Shown here: piece by piece, positions 1-8,737 of the stretch
How positions within the stretch are numbered: the stretch's first letter is position 1
Layout: every line of letters starts with the position of its first letter
Source of the DNA: Paludibacter sp.
GTDB taxonomy: Bacteria; Bacteroidota; Bacteroidia; Bacteroidales; Paludibacteraceae
DNA: 64,000 bases
Direction of reading: 5' to 3'
Assembly (NCBI GenBank): GCA_028710895.1
Contig: JAQTTH010000007.1
Location: 62,001 to 126,000 of the forward strand
Notes under the pieces: generated by a model
Seen by the model: the letters and a program-made list of their open reading frames with translations, nothing else
Told to the model about the DNA's origin: nothing
Databases searched by the model: none
Program-made: the position numbers and the translations under genes

Positions 1-1
1 T

Positions 2-2977
2 AACTGGGAAGTGAAAAATGGCTATTTCTACAATCATAACAGTCTTCAGGCAGCAGGTACCACCATGGGGGCCTATATCTCATTTGATGGAACTGCTCTG
101 GCATTAAATACCTACTCGGCCATCACTATTGAAGCTTATATTACTACCAGCAACGACCAGAACAATCCGAATAAATGGTCTTGTTTAGCTTATTTCGGCG
201 GTGCAGCGGGAGCAAATAGTTTTATGTTGCAACCAGAAATCAGTGGGTCGAGCACCAAAGCCGGATTAAATAATGCAGTATTTGCTATCGGAACTGAAGC
301 CGGAGCAAAACAAACTCATCATTATGTAGCGGTATTGACTCCTGCAACTGCCACTGTTGCCGGAAGTATTGCTTTGTATTACGATGGAACATTGCTTCAA
401 TCAACAGCTTTGGCAGCTAATAATGCAACTTATATGGCTGCAGTTTCAGCTTTGGCTACCACCAATGCCTTTTTGGGCAAAGGAGGATGGACAGATGCTT
501 TGTTTACGCAGCCTATTCATGAATTTAATATCTATGATGGTTCCATGGACGCCGCTACAGTAGCTACCCGGTATGCAACTATGAATTCAAAACTGGCAAC
601 TCTGATAGTGAGTTCCGGTTCACTTTCACCAGTATTTGATGGCAATATCTATAACTATGGTGTAGTTCTTCCTGCCGGAACGACTTCGCTGACTATTGGT
701 GCAACTCCTGCAAGTACGGCATACAGCACAGTAGACGCTGCAACTACTTATGATGTTTCAGGTGCCGAATATGGTACGATTATATTGAAAGCCAGTGTAA
801 CAGGTGTTCCTTATCTGGTCAACTGGAGAAAAGAGGTAACTACTCCGGTATTGACCCACTCGTATACTTTTGCTGATGGAACAGCAAAAGATATGGTTGG
901 AACTGCAGATGGAACAATTATGGGAGCGGGAACAATTGCAAATGGCATTTATACCACCACAGCCAGAACAAACTTTACGAGTGGAACCAGTCAGTATATT
1001 TCATTGCCTGCTTCGGCTTTAGGAATTACCCAATATCCAACAGTTACTTTAGAAAGCACTTTCAAAACTTCAGTTGCGAACTTCCCTGTTTATCTGGGAA
1101 ACCAGACTTTGCAAAATGGTACAGATTATCTGTTTATGCATACAACCGATTTTGCTTCAAGTTGTAATATCAATCATCAGCCCTGGGTAGGTGGTTCTTC
1201 GGCCTCCGGAGCAAACATGGCTGACGGTAAGGCCCACCATGTGGTTGGTATTATGACCATGGATTCTTTGATTGTATACCAGGATGGCGTTTATAAAACA
1301 AAAACGGCCCTGAGTAATGTAAACCGTTTGTTTAATTTAAGTACGAATGTTGCTTATCTGGGTCGTTCAGGTTATCCGGGAGATTTAAATATGGTAGGCT
1401 CAATTGGTGAAGTAGATATTTACAAAGGCAGATTAAGTGCGGCAACTATTGCTTCGCGTGCGGCCTCGCTTGTAAAAGATGCTACTTTATCAGGAATTAC
1501 TTTGTCTGTAGGCTCGCTGACATTTGATCCGGCCACCACCACTTATAATGTGAATGTTCCTGCGGGAACAACTTCTGTAACCGTTGGTGCAACTGCTAAT
1601 AAAGAATTTGCAACAGTAAGCGGCACTGGTGTTATCGCTCTTAATCCGGGTGGAATTGCAAGCCTTGTGGTAACTTCGGGTGATGGAAGTACAACAAAAA
1701 CCTACACAGTGAATCTGATTCCACCGGTTCCTGCAATTAGTGTAGCTCAGTCGGCACTAAGTTTTAATAGTGAAATCACAGGAGCACAAACCTTAACCGT
1801 ATCAGGTGCAAATCTTACCGGCGATATTGCAATTTCTGCTCCTGCAGGAATCACCGTGAATCCAACGAGCTTACCTGCCAACTCTAATAGCGCAACAGTA
1901 ACTGTTACTTATGATGGAACAACTGCGGTAAGCGGAAACATCACTATTGCTAGTACCGGTGCAACTACTCAAAACGTAAGTATTTCCGGAACAAGCTATG
2001 CTGGTTGTTTTACAAAATTATATACAAATAAAACAAACATAGTTCCAGATCCTTATCTGAATAGCTTAACACCATTTGCAGGTTGGGGAGCAAAAAGCAT
2101 TAATACAGATGCTGCTTATGTGTATTGCGGATTGAACAGCGGTAAAATTACCGGAGCAAAGGCAGGTTCCATTGATGTAAATCTAACGGGAAAGGTAAGA
2201 GCTAATGCCACTTATCGTGTAAAAGCCATGATTTATTCTGTTGGTGGAAAATCGCAAATTGGAGTGTCCAACATGGGAGTTGCAACACTGGAAACCCCTA
2301 CAACAACTACTGATGCCTGGGAAGTGATGGACTTTACATTCAATACAGGAGCAACATTGGGGGCTGCACCGTTGATGTATTTCAATAATTACCTGACAAC
2401 GGGTGGTTCCACAACAAGTTATATTGATAACTGGGAAATGTATCAGATTCCCTCAGTTGTTGTAGCTGAAACTTCAGTTCCGGCAATGGCAACAAATGTA
2501 GGAAGTACAGATTCTAAAACCATCACCGTTAGTGGTAAAGGATTATCCGGGGCAATCACACTTGCACTGAGCGGAACAAATGCTAACCAATTCTCGCTAA
2601 GTTCTGCTTCGCTTCCGTTGGCTGCTGATAGTGTTTCTTCTACGTTGGTAACCATTACGTATACTCCGACTGCAGCTTCGTTAAATCATGTAGCAACATT
2701 GACAATCAGCAGTGCGGGTGCAACAGACAAAGTGTTTGCATTGACAGGTTCGGCTGGCTCAACTTCAATTGAAGAAAATACAAACTCAGGTTGGAAAGCA
2801 TTGGTTTCTACTGGGAAACTGAAGGTTAGCGGAGTTGATTCTTTTGAAGTTTATTCGGTTCAGGGATTGAAGGTGGCTCAGATGACAGCTAACTCATCGG
2901 GCAAGTTCGTAGCTCTTAATCAGGGAGTTTATATTGTAAAAACGACTAAGGGAGTTCAAAAGGTAATTGTAAAGTAA
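2..2977 (+). CDS. Secreted multidomain LamG / cadherin-like protein with T9SS sorting domain, 5' end outside window
   Basis: The reading frame is already open at base 2, so the N-terminus and any catalytic domain lie upstream. Visible order (numbered from the GTG at 11): a LamG/concanavalin-type sandwich (1-200), a cadherin-like beta-sandwich repeat (200-275), a second LamG (285-490), a second cadherin-like repeat (490-570), an Ig-like domain (575-665), a CBM4/9-like jelly roll (670-815, ending in a YIDNWEMY-type strand), another Ig-like domain, and a C-terminal type A T9SS sorting domain (about 925-988, ending GVYIVKTTKGVQKVIVK). This is an exported, surface-attached carbohydrate-binding or carbohydrate-degrading protein. 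The following lyase gene has a similar make-up, so a role in the same polysaccharide locus is likely. Enzyme class cannot be told from what is visible. Confidence 0.85.
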   Translation, partial: NWEVKNGYFYNHNSLQAAGTTMGAYISFDGTALALNTYSAITIEAYITTSNDQNNPNKWSCLAYFGGAAGANSFMLQPEISGSSTKAGLNNAVFAIGTEAGAKQTHHYVAVLTPATATVAGSIALYYDGTLLQSTALAANNATYMAAVSALATTNAFLGKGGWTDALFTQPIHEFNIYDGSMDAATVATRYATMNSKLATLIVSSGSLSPVFDGNIYNYGVVLPAGTTSLTIGATPASTAYSTVDAATTYDVSGAEYGTIILKASVTGVPYLVNWRKEVTTPVLTHSYTFADGTAKDMVGTADGTIMGAGTIANGIYTTTARTNFTSGTSQYISLPASALGITQYPTVTLESTFKTSVANFPVYLGNQTLQNGTDYLFMHTTDFASSCNINHQPWVGGSSASGANMADGKAHHVVGIMTMDSLIVYQDGVYKTKTALSNVNRLFNLSTNVAYLGRSGYPGDLNMVGSIGEVDIYKGRLSAATIASRAASLVKDATLSGITLSVGSLTFDPATTTYNVNVPAGTTSVTVGATANKEFATVSGTGVIALNPGGIASLVVTSGDGSTTKTYTVNLIPPVPAISVAQSALSFNSEITGAQTLTVSGANLTGDIAISAPAGITVNPTSLPANSNSATVTVTYDGTTAVSGNITIASTGATTQNVSISGTSYAGCFTKLYTNKTNIVPDPYLNSLTPFAGWGAKSINTDAAYVYCGLNSGKITGAKAGSIDVNLTGKVRANATYRVKAMIYSVGGKSQIGVSNMGVATLETPTTTTDAWEVMDFTFNTGATLGAAPLMYFNNYLTTGGSTTSYIDNWEMYQIPSVVVAETSVPAMATNVGSTDSKTITVSGKGLSGAITLALSGTNANQFSLSSASLPLAADSVSSTLVTITYTPTAASLNHVATLTISSAGATDKVFALTGSAGSTSIEENTNSGWKALVSTGKLKVSGVDSFEVYSVQGLKVAQMTANSSGKFVALNQGVYIVKTTKGVQKVIVK

Positions 2978-3006
2978 TTTTTTGATTGGTTAGTTTACAA
3001 TGAATA

Positions 3007-3042
3007 TTAGTTGGGGAGTTGAGCAATCAACGCCCCGACTAA
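3007..3042 (+). terminator. Stem-loop after the LamG gene
   Basis: Arms 3007-3022 and 3027-3042 pair over 16 positions, with one G-U and one mismatch, around a GCAA tetraloop. The following T-run is weak, so this is either a poor intrinsic terminator or an mRNA 3'-end stabiliser. Confidence 0.55.
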
Positions 3043-3106
3043 TTATTCAAATTCTCAGGAAAATAATAATCAAATCAGTGGAAAACAATCAAATCAATCG
3101 TTTAAG

Positions 3107-3122
3107 AAGTACCAATTTATAA
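3107..3122 (+). promoter_or_regulatory. Candidate operator upstream of lyase 1
   Basis: AAGTACCAATTTATAA here matches 13146-13161 (AAGTACCATTTTATAA) at 15 of 16 positions. Both copies lie 110-160 bp upstream of an alginate-lyase-superfamily gene in the same orientation. A shared regulator site is inferred. Confidence 0.35.
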
Positions 3123-3230
3123 GATGGTGCCTAAATGACCAAATAATCTCCTGTTGATAAAATAATTTCAGTTTAATTTGCAACAGATTAAAATCAGGAT
3201 AAATATCTTATTTCAAGAAAAATATCACCC

Positions 3231-6224
3231 ATGAAAACTTCAAAACTTCTTTCCATTCTAATTTTATCTCTATTTTGCACTGCGGGTATATTGCAGGCTC
3301 AGACTTTTGAACATCCGGGCGTTTTTAACCGTGAAGATGACTTTGCGCGCATGCGCCAAAAAATTGCTGAAAAGGCTGAACCGTGGTACAGCACCTGGAA
3401 TAATTTGTTGGCAAGTCCCGAAGCACAAATTGGTTGGGCAGGGCCACGAGCTGTCGCAACTGTTATAAGGGGTGGAACCGGCGATAATATCAGTTTGATG
3501 TACAGAGATGTAGCTGCAGCTTATCAGGATGCATTGATTTATAAAATCAGTGGCGACAAAGCGCATGGCGACAAAGCTGTGGCTATTTTAAATGCGTGGG
3601 CATCGATTAATACATTGGTTTCAGGAAATTCCGACAGGTATCTGGCTTCGGGCTTGGATGGCTATCAGTTTGCCAATGCCGGTGAAATGATGCGCGGTTA
3701 TCCTGGTTTTGATTTTGAGAAATTCAAAAATTACATGCTGAATGTATTTTTTTATCCAATGAATGAGCGTTTTATTGTTGGCAATGCATGGGGATCACCT
3801 CATAACGATGCATGCGCAACGAACTACCGTGTAAACTGGGATATATGTAATATGAATGCTATGATTGGAATTTCCATTTTAGCTGATAATAAAACCGGAT
3901 TTGATGAAGCACTGAATTATTGCAAGTCGGGTGATGGTACTGGCCAGATAAGCAGAGCTATACCTTATCTCCACCCGGATTATCCTACAACAGGCGCAGA
4001 CATCGTAGGTCAATGGGAAGAAAGCGGACGTGACCAGGGGCATGCTACAGGCGGAATGAGTCTTTATGGTCTGTTTTGCGAAATAGCCTGGAATCAGGGT
4101 GTGGACATTTATGGATATGATAATTCCCGGTTTCGAAAAGGAGCCGAATACGTTGCTCGTTATAATCTGGGCGACTCCGTTGCCGGATCATGGGTATACA
4201 ACGATTTACCTTACACATCGTATTCCCGTTTAATGGGCTCAACCTGTACATGGTATACCGAATCTGTACTTGGAGCAGCCACACGAGGTAAACTGGGAGC
4301 CAGTTGGGAATTGATTTACAATCATTATGCCCGTCGGTTGAATCAGGGAAATAAAGTGGTCGGTTTGTACCAAATGTTGCAACAGCAACAAGGATGGTCA
4401 AGAAGTTGGCCAACCTTAAATATACATGCCGACACCTACGACACCCCTGGTGGTGGAGGATTGACATTTGCTGCCGACTCAGGAAGCTATATACTTCCCT
4501 GGCGTAAGATGGACATCAGTGCGCGGTCCATTGCTAAGTTGGCTTACTACGGGAATACCACATTGACAGACAGTGTACTTACTGTTACTGGCTCTGGTTC
4601 CGGAATTACCGGAACTGTCGATAATTGTCAGTTTGCTTTCCAAAAGCTGGTTGATGATGGTTCTATCATAACACAGATAAGTTCTTTGACTGAATTAAAT
4701 GCACTTTGTCAGGCCGGTTTGATGATTCGTGATAATCTGGAACAAAATGCCGCCAATGTCTTTATCGGTTTATCCGCTGCACAGGGTGTCGTATTGAGCA
4801 GTCGCGACAGTATTGGTAAAGCAACTTCAACAATAGCAACAAATACTTCCATTACTACTTTTCCGTATTGGTTGCAACTTTCCCGTTCCGGAAATACGTT
4901 TACTGCATCAGTCTCAACTGACCGTGTAAACTGGACAATCGTAGGTAGTAAGACAATTAAAATGGCCAGATTGGCTTTTGCCGGTGTTGCGGTTTCGAGC
5001 AACAATGTGAATGCTACCTGTACTGCTGTATTTAATAAAACTAAGATGATACAGGGCAATATTCGTCCGGTAGTGAAAATGACTTCACCTGTAGCCGGTG
5101 CAATATCTTATGTAACTCCTGCCAATGTCGTTATTTCAGGTACAGCCTATGATATTGATGGATTACTGGATAAAGCAGAAATCTACGTAAATAATAATTT
5201 GGTTTCAACGGCTAAAGTTTCTCCTTTTTCCTATAGTTTAGCAGGTGCAACCGAAGGAACTTACAATGTATACGTAAAAGCATACGATAAGAAAGGAGCA
5301 ACCACCATCACCGATACGGTAATTGTTACGGTTAATCCGGTTACTACCAAATTACCCTGGTATAAGTTTGATGAAACTGCGTTAGGGTATTTTGCCAAAG
5401 ATGCTAGTGGGAATAATATGACTGCTTATGTGTATGGAAGCGCAAAACCTGCAGCTACCGGTAAATATAATTACTGCCTGAGATTTGATGGCATTGATGA
5501 TTATGTGAAAATACCGAATGGTTCGGTTGAAAGACTGGGCGATTTTACCATTTCGGCCTGGGTTAATCCAGACTCGCTGGCAACCTGGTCCCGTATTTTT
5601 GATTTTGGATCTACTACCAGTGTCAATATGTTTCTGACAGCAAATGATGGTACGGGCTATATGAAATTTTCGTTGAGTGGTGCTAATGGAGTTTCTCAAT
5701 CGATAACCACAACATCTGCTCTACCGTTGAAAACATGGTCGTTTGTAACAGTTACTTTGGCTTCTAACAGGGTAAATATCTATTTGAACGGTAATTTGGT
5801 TGGTTCTGCACTTAGCTTTACTAACCGGCCTTATGACCTTGGAGCCACCACAGCCAATTATATTGGTAAGTCGCAATGGGCTGCCGACCCTTATTTCAAA
5901 GGTTATATAGATGATTTCAGGTTCTACAATTATGCCATGACAGCAACGGAGGTGAAAACGGTTATGTCACCAACCGCTTTAAATGAAGTTAAAGCCAATC
6001 CGCAGTTATTTTATCCAAATCCAGCAAAAGGTGAAATACGGTTTATGAATGCTGAAAATTCAGACCTTAAAGTGTATGATACCATGGGAAAGTTGGCTTT
6101 GCGACAACAAATCACTTCATCCAATCAATCGATTGATATAAACACATTATCTCAAGGAGTTTACATTGTTGTCACCACCGATAAATTTTCCAACCAACAA
6201 CAAAACAGGCTGATTGTAAATTAA
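3231..6224 (+). CDS. Secreted alginate-lyase-superfamily polysaccharide lyase (PL38-like) with LamG and T9SS domain
   Basis: Signal peptide 1-23 (cut after LQAQ). Residues 25-400 match the alginate_lyase superfamily all-alpha fold. Visible landmarks are the N-terminal HPGVFNREDDFARMR segment, an NWD at 202-204 and an ESGRDQGH block at 264-271, which is also present in the second lyase at 13.3 kb. Then come a DUF1349/laminarinase-like sandwich (about 450-610), a Big-type Ig domain (620-700), a LamG domain (705-915) and a type A T9SS sorting domain (925-997, YPNPAKGE to LIVN). Lyases of this superfamily cut uronic-acid polymers (alginate, glucuronan and similar) by beta-elimination, leaving unsaturated ends. 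The GH88 gene at 15.4 kb would process those ends. PL38 is my best family guess; the exact substrate cannot be fixed from sequence alone. Confidence 0.8.
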   Translation: MKTSKLLSILILSLFCTAGILQAQTFEHPGVFNREDDFARMRQKIAEKAEPWYSTWNNLLASPEAQIGWAGPRAVATVIRGGTGDNISLMYRDVAAAYQDALIYKISGDKAHGDKAVAILNAWASINTLVSGNSDRYLASGLDGYQFANAGEMMRGYPGFDFEKFKNYMLNVFFYPMNERFIVGNAWGSPHNDACATNYRVNWDICNMNAMIGISILADNKTGFDEALNYCKSGDGTGQISRAIPYLHPDYPTTGADIVGQWEESGRDQGHATGGMSLYGLFCEIAWNQGVDIYGYDNSRFRKGAEYVARYNLGDSVAGSWVYNDLPYTSYSRLMGSTCTWYTESVLGAATRGKLGASWELIYNHYARRLNQGNKVVGLYQMLQQQQGWSRSWPTLNIHADTYDTPGGGGLTFAADSGSYILPWRKMDISARSIAKLAYYGNTTLTDSVLTVTGSGSGITGTVDNCQFAFQKLVDDGSIITQISSLTELNALCQAGLMIRDNLEQNAANVFIGLSAAQGVVLSSRDSIGKATSTIATNTSITTFPYWLQLSRSGNTFTASVSTDRVNWTIVGSKTIKMARLAFAGVAVSSNNVNATCTAVFNKTKMIQGNIRPVVKMTSPVAGAISYVTPANVVISGTAYDIDGLLDKAEIYVNNNLVSTAKVSPFSYSLAGATEGTYNVYVKAYDKKGATTITDTVIVTVNPVTTKLPWYKFDETALGYFAKDASGNNMTAYVYGSAKPAATGKYNYCLRFDGIDDYVKIPNGSVERLGDFTISAWVNPDSLATWSRIFDFGSTTSVNMFLTANDGTGYMKFSLSGANGVSQSITTTSALPLKTWSFVTVTLASNRVNIYLNGNLVGSALSFTNRPYDLGATTANYIGKSQWAADPYFKGYIDDFRFYNYAMTATEVKTVMSPTALNEVKANPQLFYPNPAKGEIRFMNAENSDLKVYDTMGKLALRQQITSSNQSIDINTLSQGVYIVVTTDKFSNQQQNRLIVN

Positions 6225-6328
6225 TGATCACGCAGGATAAACATTACCCACAGCAGTTTCAGCACTCTGTTGAACTGTTGCGGTTAATATTCAACACCCT
6301 TTTTTGAAAGAAAAACAATTATTCAGGT

Positions 6329-7807
6329 ATGAAAAGAACTTTAGTTATAGCGTTATTTTTTGGATTGCTTTACGGGTTAAATGCACAGAAAATAATCACT
6401 TATCCGGTCAGCGATACTATCCCACACAACAATGATTTTACAGTGAAAGTACGAATACCCGGGGGAGAGTGGAAGGATTTATATGAGTATGAAGTGCTGG
6501 TGGATGCACATAAAGTACAGAAATCGTCCATGGTCAATTTTGAGTTTGAAGGAACAGTTGAGGTAGCCGTTACCAGTAATTCTCAAAAAATCAAATCCGT
6601 GCAAATCCGACCGCTTTCTTATAATATTGCTCATAGAATAAGTGGCAATACCATCAGATTCGCTCTCACAAAACCAACGAACGTTTCGGTGGAAGTAAAT
6701 GGCGACATTTTCCATAACCTGCAAATTTTAGCCAACGGGTTGGAAACGAACAGACCCAATCCAACGGATACCAATGTGGTGTATCTGAAAGCGGGCATTC
6801 ATAAAATCGATAGCCTGTACATGCAAAGCAACAAAAGCCTGTATCTGGAAGCAGGGGCGGTCCTTGTGGGTAAAGTGGTTTGTAATAAAGTGCATAACGT
6901 AAAAGTATACGGTAGAGGTGTTTTGTATCACGGACAACGTGGAGTAGAGATTACCAACTCGACCAATGTCACCGTTGAAGATTTGATTTTTATTGACCCA
7001 ACGCATTATACCATTTTTGGCGGACAATCTGTAGGGTTGAAAATCAAAGGTATACGGTCGTTTAGCGCAAAGGGTTGGGCCGATGGTATAGATATGATGA
7101 GCTGTTCGGATGTGTTGGTCGACAATGTTTTTATGCGCACTTCCGATGATTGCGTTGCCTTGTATGGCCACCGTTGGGATTATTATGGAGATTGCCGGAA
7201 TGTGACAGTCCAAAATTCGACACTTTGGGCCGATGTGGCCCATCCCATTATGATTGGCACCCATGGAAACCCGGAACCGGGGAAGTCTGAAGTTCTTGAA
7301 AATATTGTTTTCAAAAACATTGATATTTTGAATCATGACGAACCACAAATCAACTATCAGGGCTGTATGGCTATCAATGTGTCGGATGAAAATCTGGCTA
7401 GAAATATTCGCTTTGAAAATATTCGAGTGGAAGACTTTGAACAAGGTCAGCTATTTAATCTGAGAGTAACCTTTAATAAGAAATATGCTCTGGCTCCAGG
7501 TCGTGGTATTGAGGATATATTGTTTAAAAACGTAAGCTATACAGGTGAAAATGCGAGTATGTCCATTCTGGAAGGATATTCAATAGATCGGGGTATCAAG
7601 AATATCACTTTTGATAACTTAGTCATCAATGGAAAAGAAATTTCCACCAAAATGATTAAACCAGGACACATGAAGTTATCAGATTTTGCTAAAATATATG
7701 AAGGGTTATTTGTGGAAAATGTTCAATATAAAAGTTCTGGAAAAGAAATAGTTGATAATAAATTACATTCATCGATCTTAAAAATGATACCAAATGATAC
7801 CAAATAA
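6329..7807 (+). CDS. Secreted GH28/GH49-like right-handed beta-helix hydrolase
   Basis: Signal peptide about 1-19 (GLNAQ). An N-terminal beta-sandwich (20-125) precedes a parallel beta-helix (130-450), the layout seen in GH49 dextranase/isopullulanase-type enzymes. Acidic motifs fit the GH28/GH49 clan: a WADGID block and a TSDDCVALYGH block about 20 residues later. The GHG and RxK motifs of classic polygalacturonases, seen in the 28.5 kb gene, are absent. It is probably a hydrolase on a plant glycan, but polygalacturonase should not be assumed. There is no T9SS tail, so it is likely periplasmic. It lies 104 bp after the lyase and overlaps the following AraC gene by 14 bp through a 10-bp tandem duplication, so the two are probably co-transcribed. 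Confidence 0.75.
   Translation: MKRTLVIALFFGLLYGLNAQKIITYPVSDTIPHNNDFTVKVRIPGGEWKDLYEYEVLVDAHKVQKSSMVNFEFEGTVEVAVTSNSQKIKSVQIRPLSYNIAHRISGNTIRFALTKPTNVSVEVNGDIFHNLQILANGLETNRPNPTDTNVVYLKAGIHKIDSLYMQSNKSLYLEAGAVLVGKVVCNKVHNVKVYGRGVLYHGQRGVEITNSTNVTVEDLIFIDPTHYTIFGGQSVGLKIKGIRSFSAKGWADGIDMMSCSDVLVDNVFMRTSDDCVALYGHRWDYYGDCRNVTVQNSTLWADVAHPIMIGTHGNPEPGKSEVLENIVFKNIDILNHDEPQINYQGCMAINVSDENLARNIRFENIRVEDFEQGQLFNLRVTFNKKYALAPGRGIEDILFKNVSYTGENASMSILEGYSIDRGIKNITFDNLVINGKEISTKMIKPGHMKLSDFAKIYEGLFVENVQYKSSGKEIVDNKLHSSILKMIPNDTK
7782..7801 (+). repeat. 10-bp tandem duplication at a gene junction
   Basis: AAATGATACC occurs twice back to back. The first copy supplies the KMIPN codons at the end of the hydrolase. 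The second supplies the ATG of the AraC gene, one frame over. Confidence 0.9.
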
Positions 7808-8627
7808 TATATATAACCTTTCTGAGTTACTTATTTCAATTGGAGAGATTGATTCCCGACTTATAAGAGAAAATTCAGGAAGAAGAAAGATTACTACTTC
7901 TGAGTTGTTTGCTCAAAGAAATAGTGAATCTAAAGTTGTGAATTACCGAAACGATGAAAGAATATTTCTGGACAATGTGATTAATTCAGTTCAACAGAGA
8001 ATAACAGATAGCTCTTTTAATCTCAATCAGTTTGCTACAGACATGAAAATCTCAAGATCTACCTTACATAGGAAGATTAATTTATTGACAGGTTTGACTC
8101 TAGGTAAATTTGTGCATTCTTATAGAATTCAAATTGCTCAACAGCTGCTATTAAATAAATCACTCAATATATCGGAAGTTGCCTATCAGATTGGCTTTAA
8201 TGACCCTCGTTATTTTAGTCGTTGTTTTCGCAATGAAGTAGGTATATCTCCAAAGGAATATCGGGGATTTCTGAAACAAAAGTCAATAAACACTCAAAGT
8301 ACTGATCAACAATTTCTCGAAAAAGCACTAATAAAACTGGAAATGAATATATCGGATGCAAATTTATCTTTTGATCAGTTTGCAAACGAAATGAACGTGT
8401 CCAAAGCATCGTTATATCGCAAACTAAAATCAGTTGCAGGTTTGTCTCCTTGCCAATTTATTCGCTCGGTACGTATAAAGCACTCAGCACAATTGCTAGC
8501 TAAAAACAACAATATCTCTGAAGTCGCATTTGCAGTTGGATTTAATGATTCGAAGTACTTTAGTAGATGTTTTAAACGAGAATTTGGGGTTGCTCCAAAG
8601 AAATATCAAGAGTTGTTTGATTCTTGA
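7794..8627 (+). CDS. Sensor-less transcription regulator with two tandem AraC DNA-binding domains
   Basis: The protein has 277 residues. After a non-conserved 1-55 stretch come two complete AraC-type domains in series, about 60-162 and 170-275. Each has two helix-turn-helix units and the family signature: [21 protein letters not shown] in the first, [21 protein letters not shown] in the second. No ligand-binding cupin, receiver or membrane segment is present. The C-terminal domain closely resembles the output domain of the hybrid regulator at 49.4 kb, so it may derive from duplication of such a domain. The start is supported by similarity of its first residues (MxxxNxYNxxE) to the paralogue at 46.0 kb. 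It overlaps the upstream hydrolase gene by 14 bp. It probably controls the surrounding secreted-enzyme genes; the target is not shown. Confidence 0.85.
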   Translation: MIPNNIYNLSELLISIGEIDSRLIRENSGRRKITTSELFAQRNSESKVVNYRNDERIFLDNVINSVQQRITDSSFNLNQFATDMKISRSTLHRKINLLTGLTLGKFVHSYRIQIAQQLLLNKSLNISEVAYQIGFNDPRYFSRCFRNEVGISPKEYRGFLKQKSINTQSTDQQFLEKALIKLEMNISDANLSFDQFANEMNVSKASLYRKLKSVAGLSPCQFIRSVRIKHSAQLLAKNNNISEVAFAVGFNDSKYFSRCFKREFGVAPKKYQELFDS

Positions 8628-8698
8628 TTCTGCATGCTTAGGTTTTTTGCACTGCGGCTTGGTTTGATAACTACAGGAAAAGATAATGTGAAATTCAA

Positions 8699-8706
8699 TA
8701 ATTTTG
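8699..8706 (+). promoter_or_regulatory. -7 element for the GH30 gene
   Basis: TAATTTTG matches the Bacteroidota -7 consensus TAnnTTTG and lies 31 bp before the ATG. No clear -33 TTG is visible. Confidence 0.4.
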
Positions 8707-8737
8707 TATATAGACCTTTGTAATATAGAGATAAAGC

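Noticed and set aside
6728-7444. 238-codon minus strand frame within the beta-helix hydrolase
   Set aside because: It is a shadow of the conserved beta-helix repeats on the + strand and shows no protein family features.
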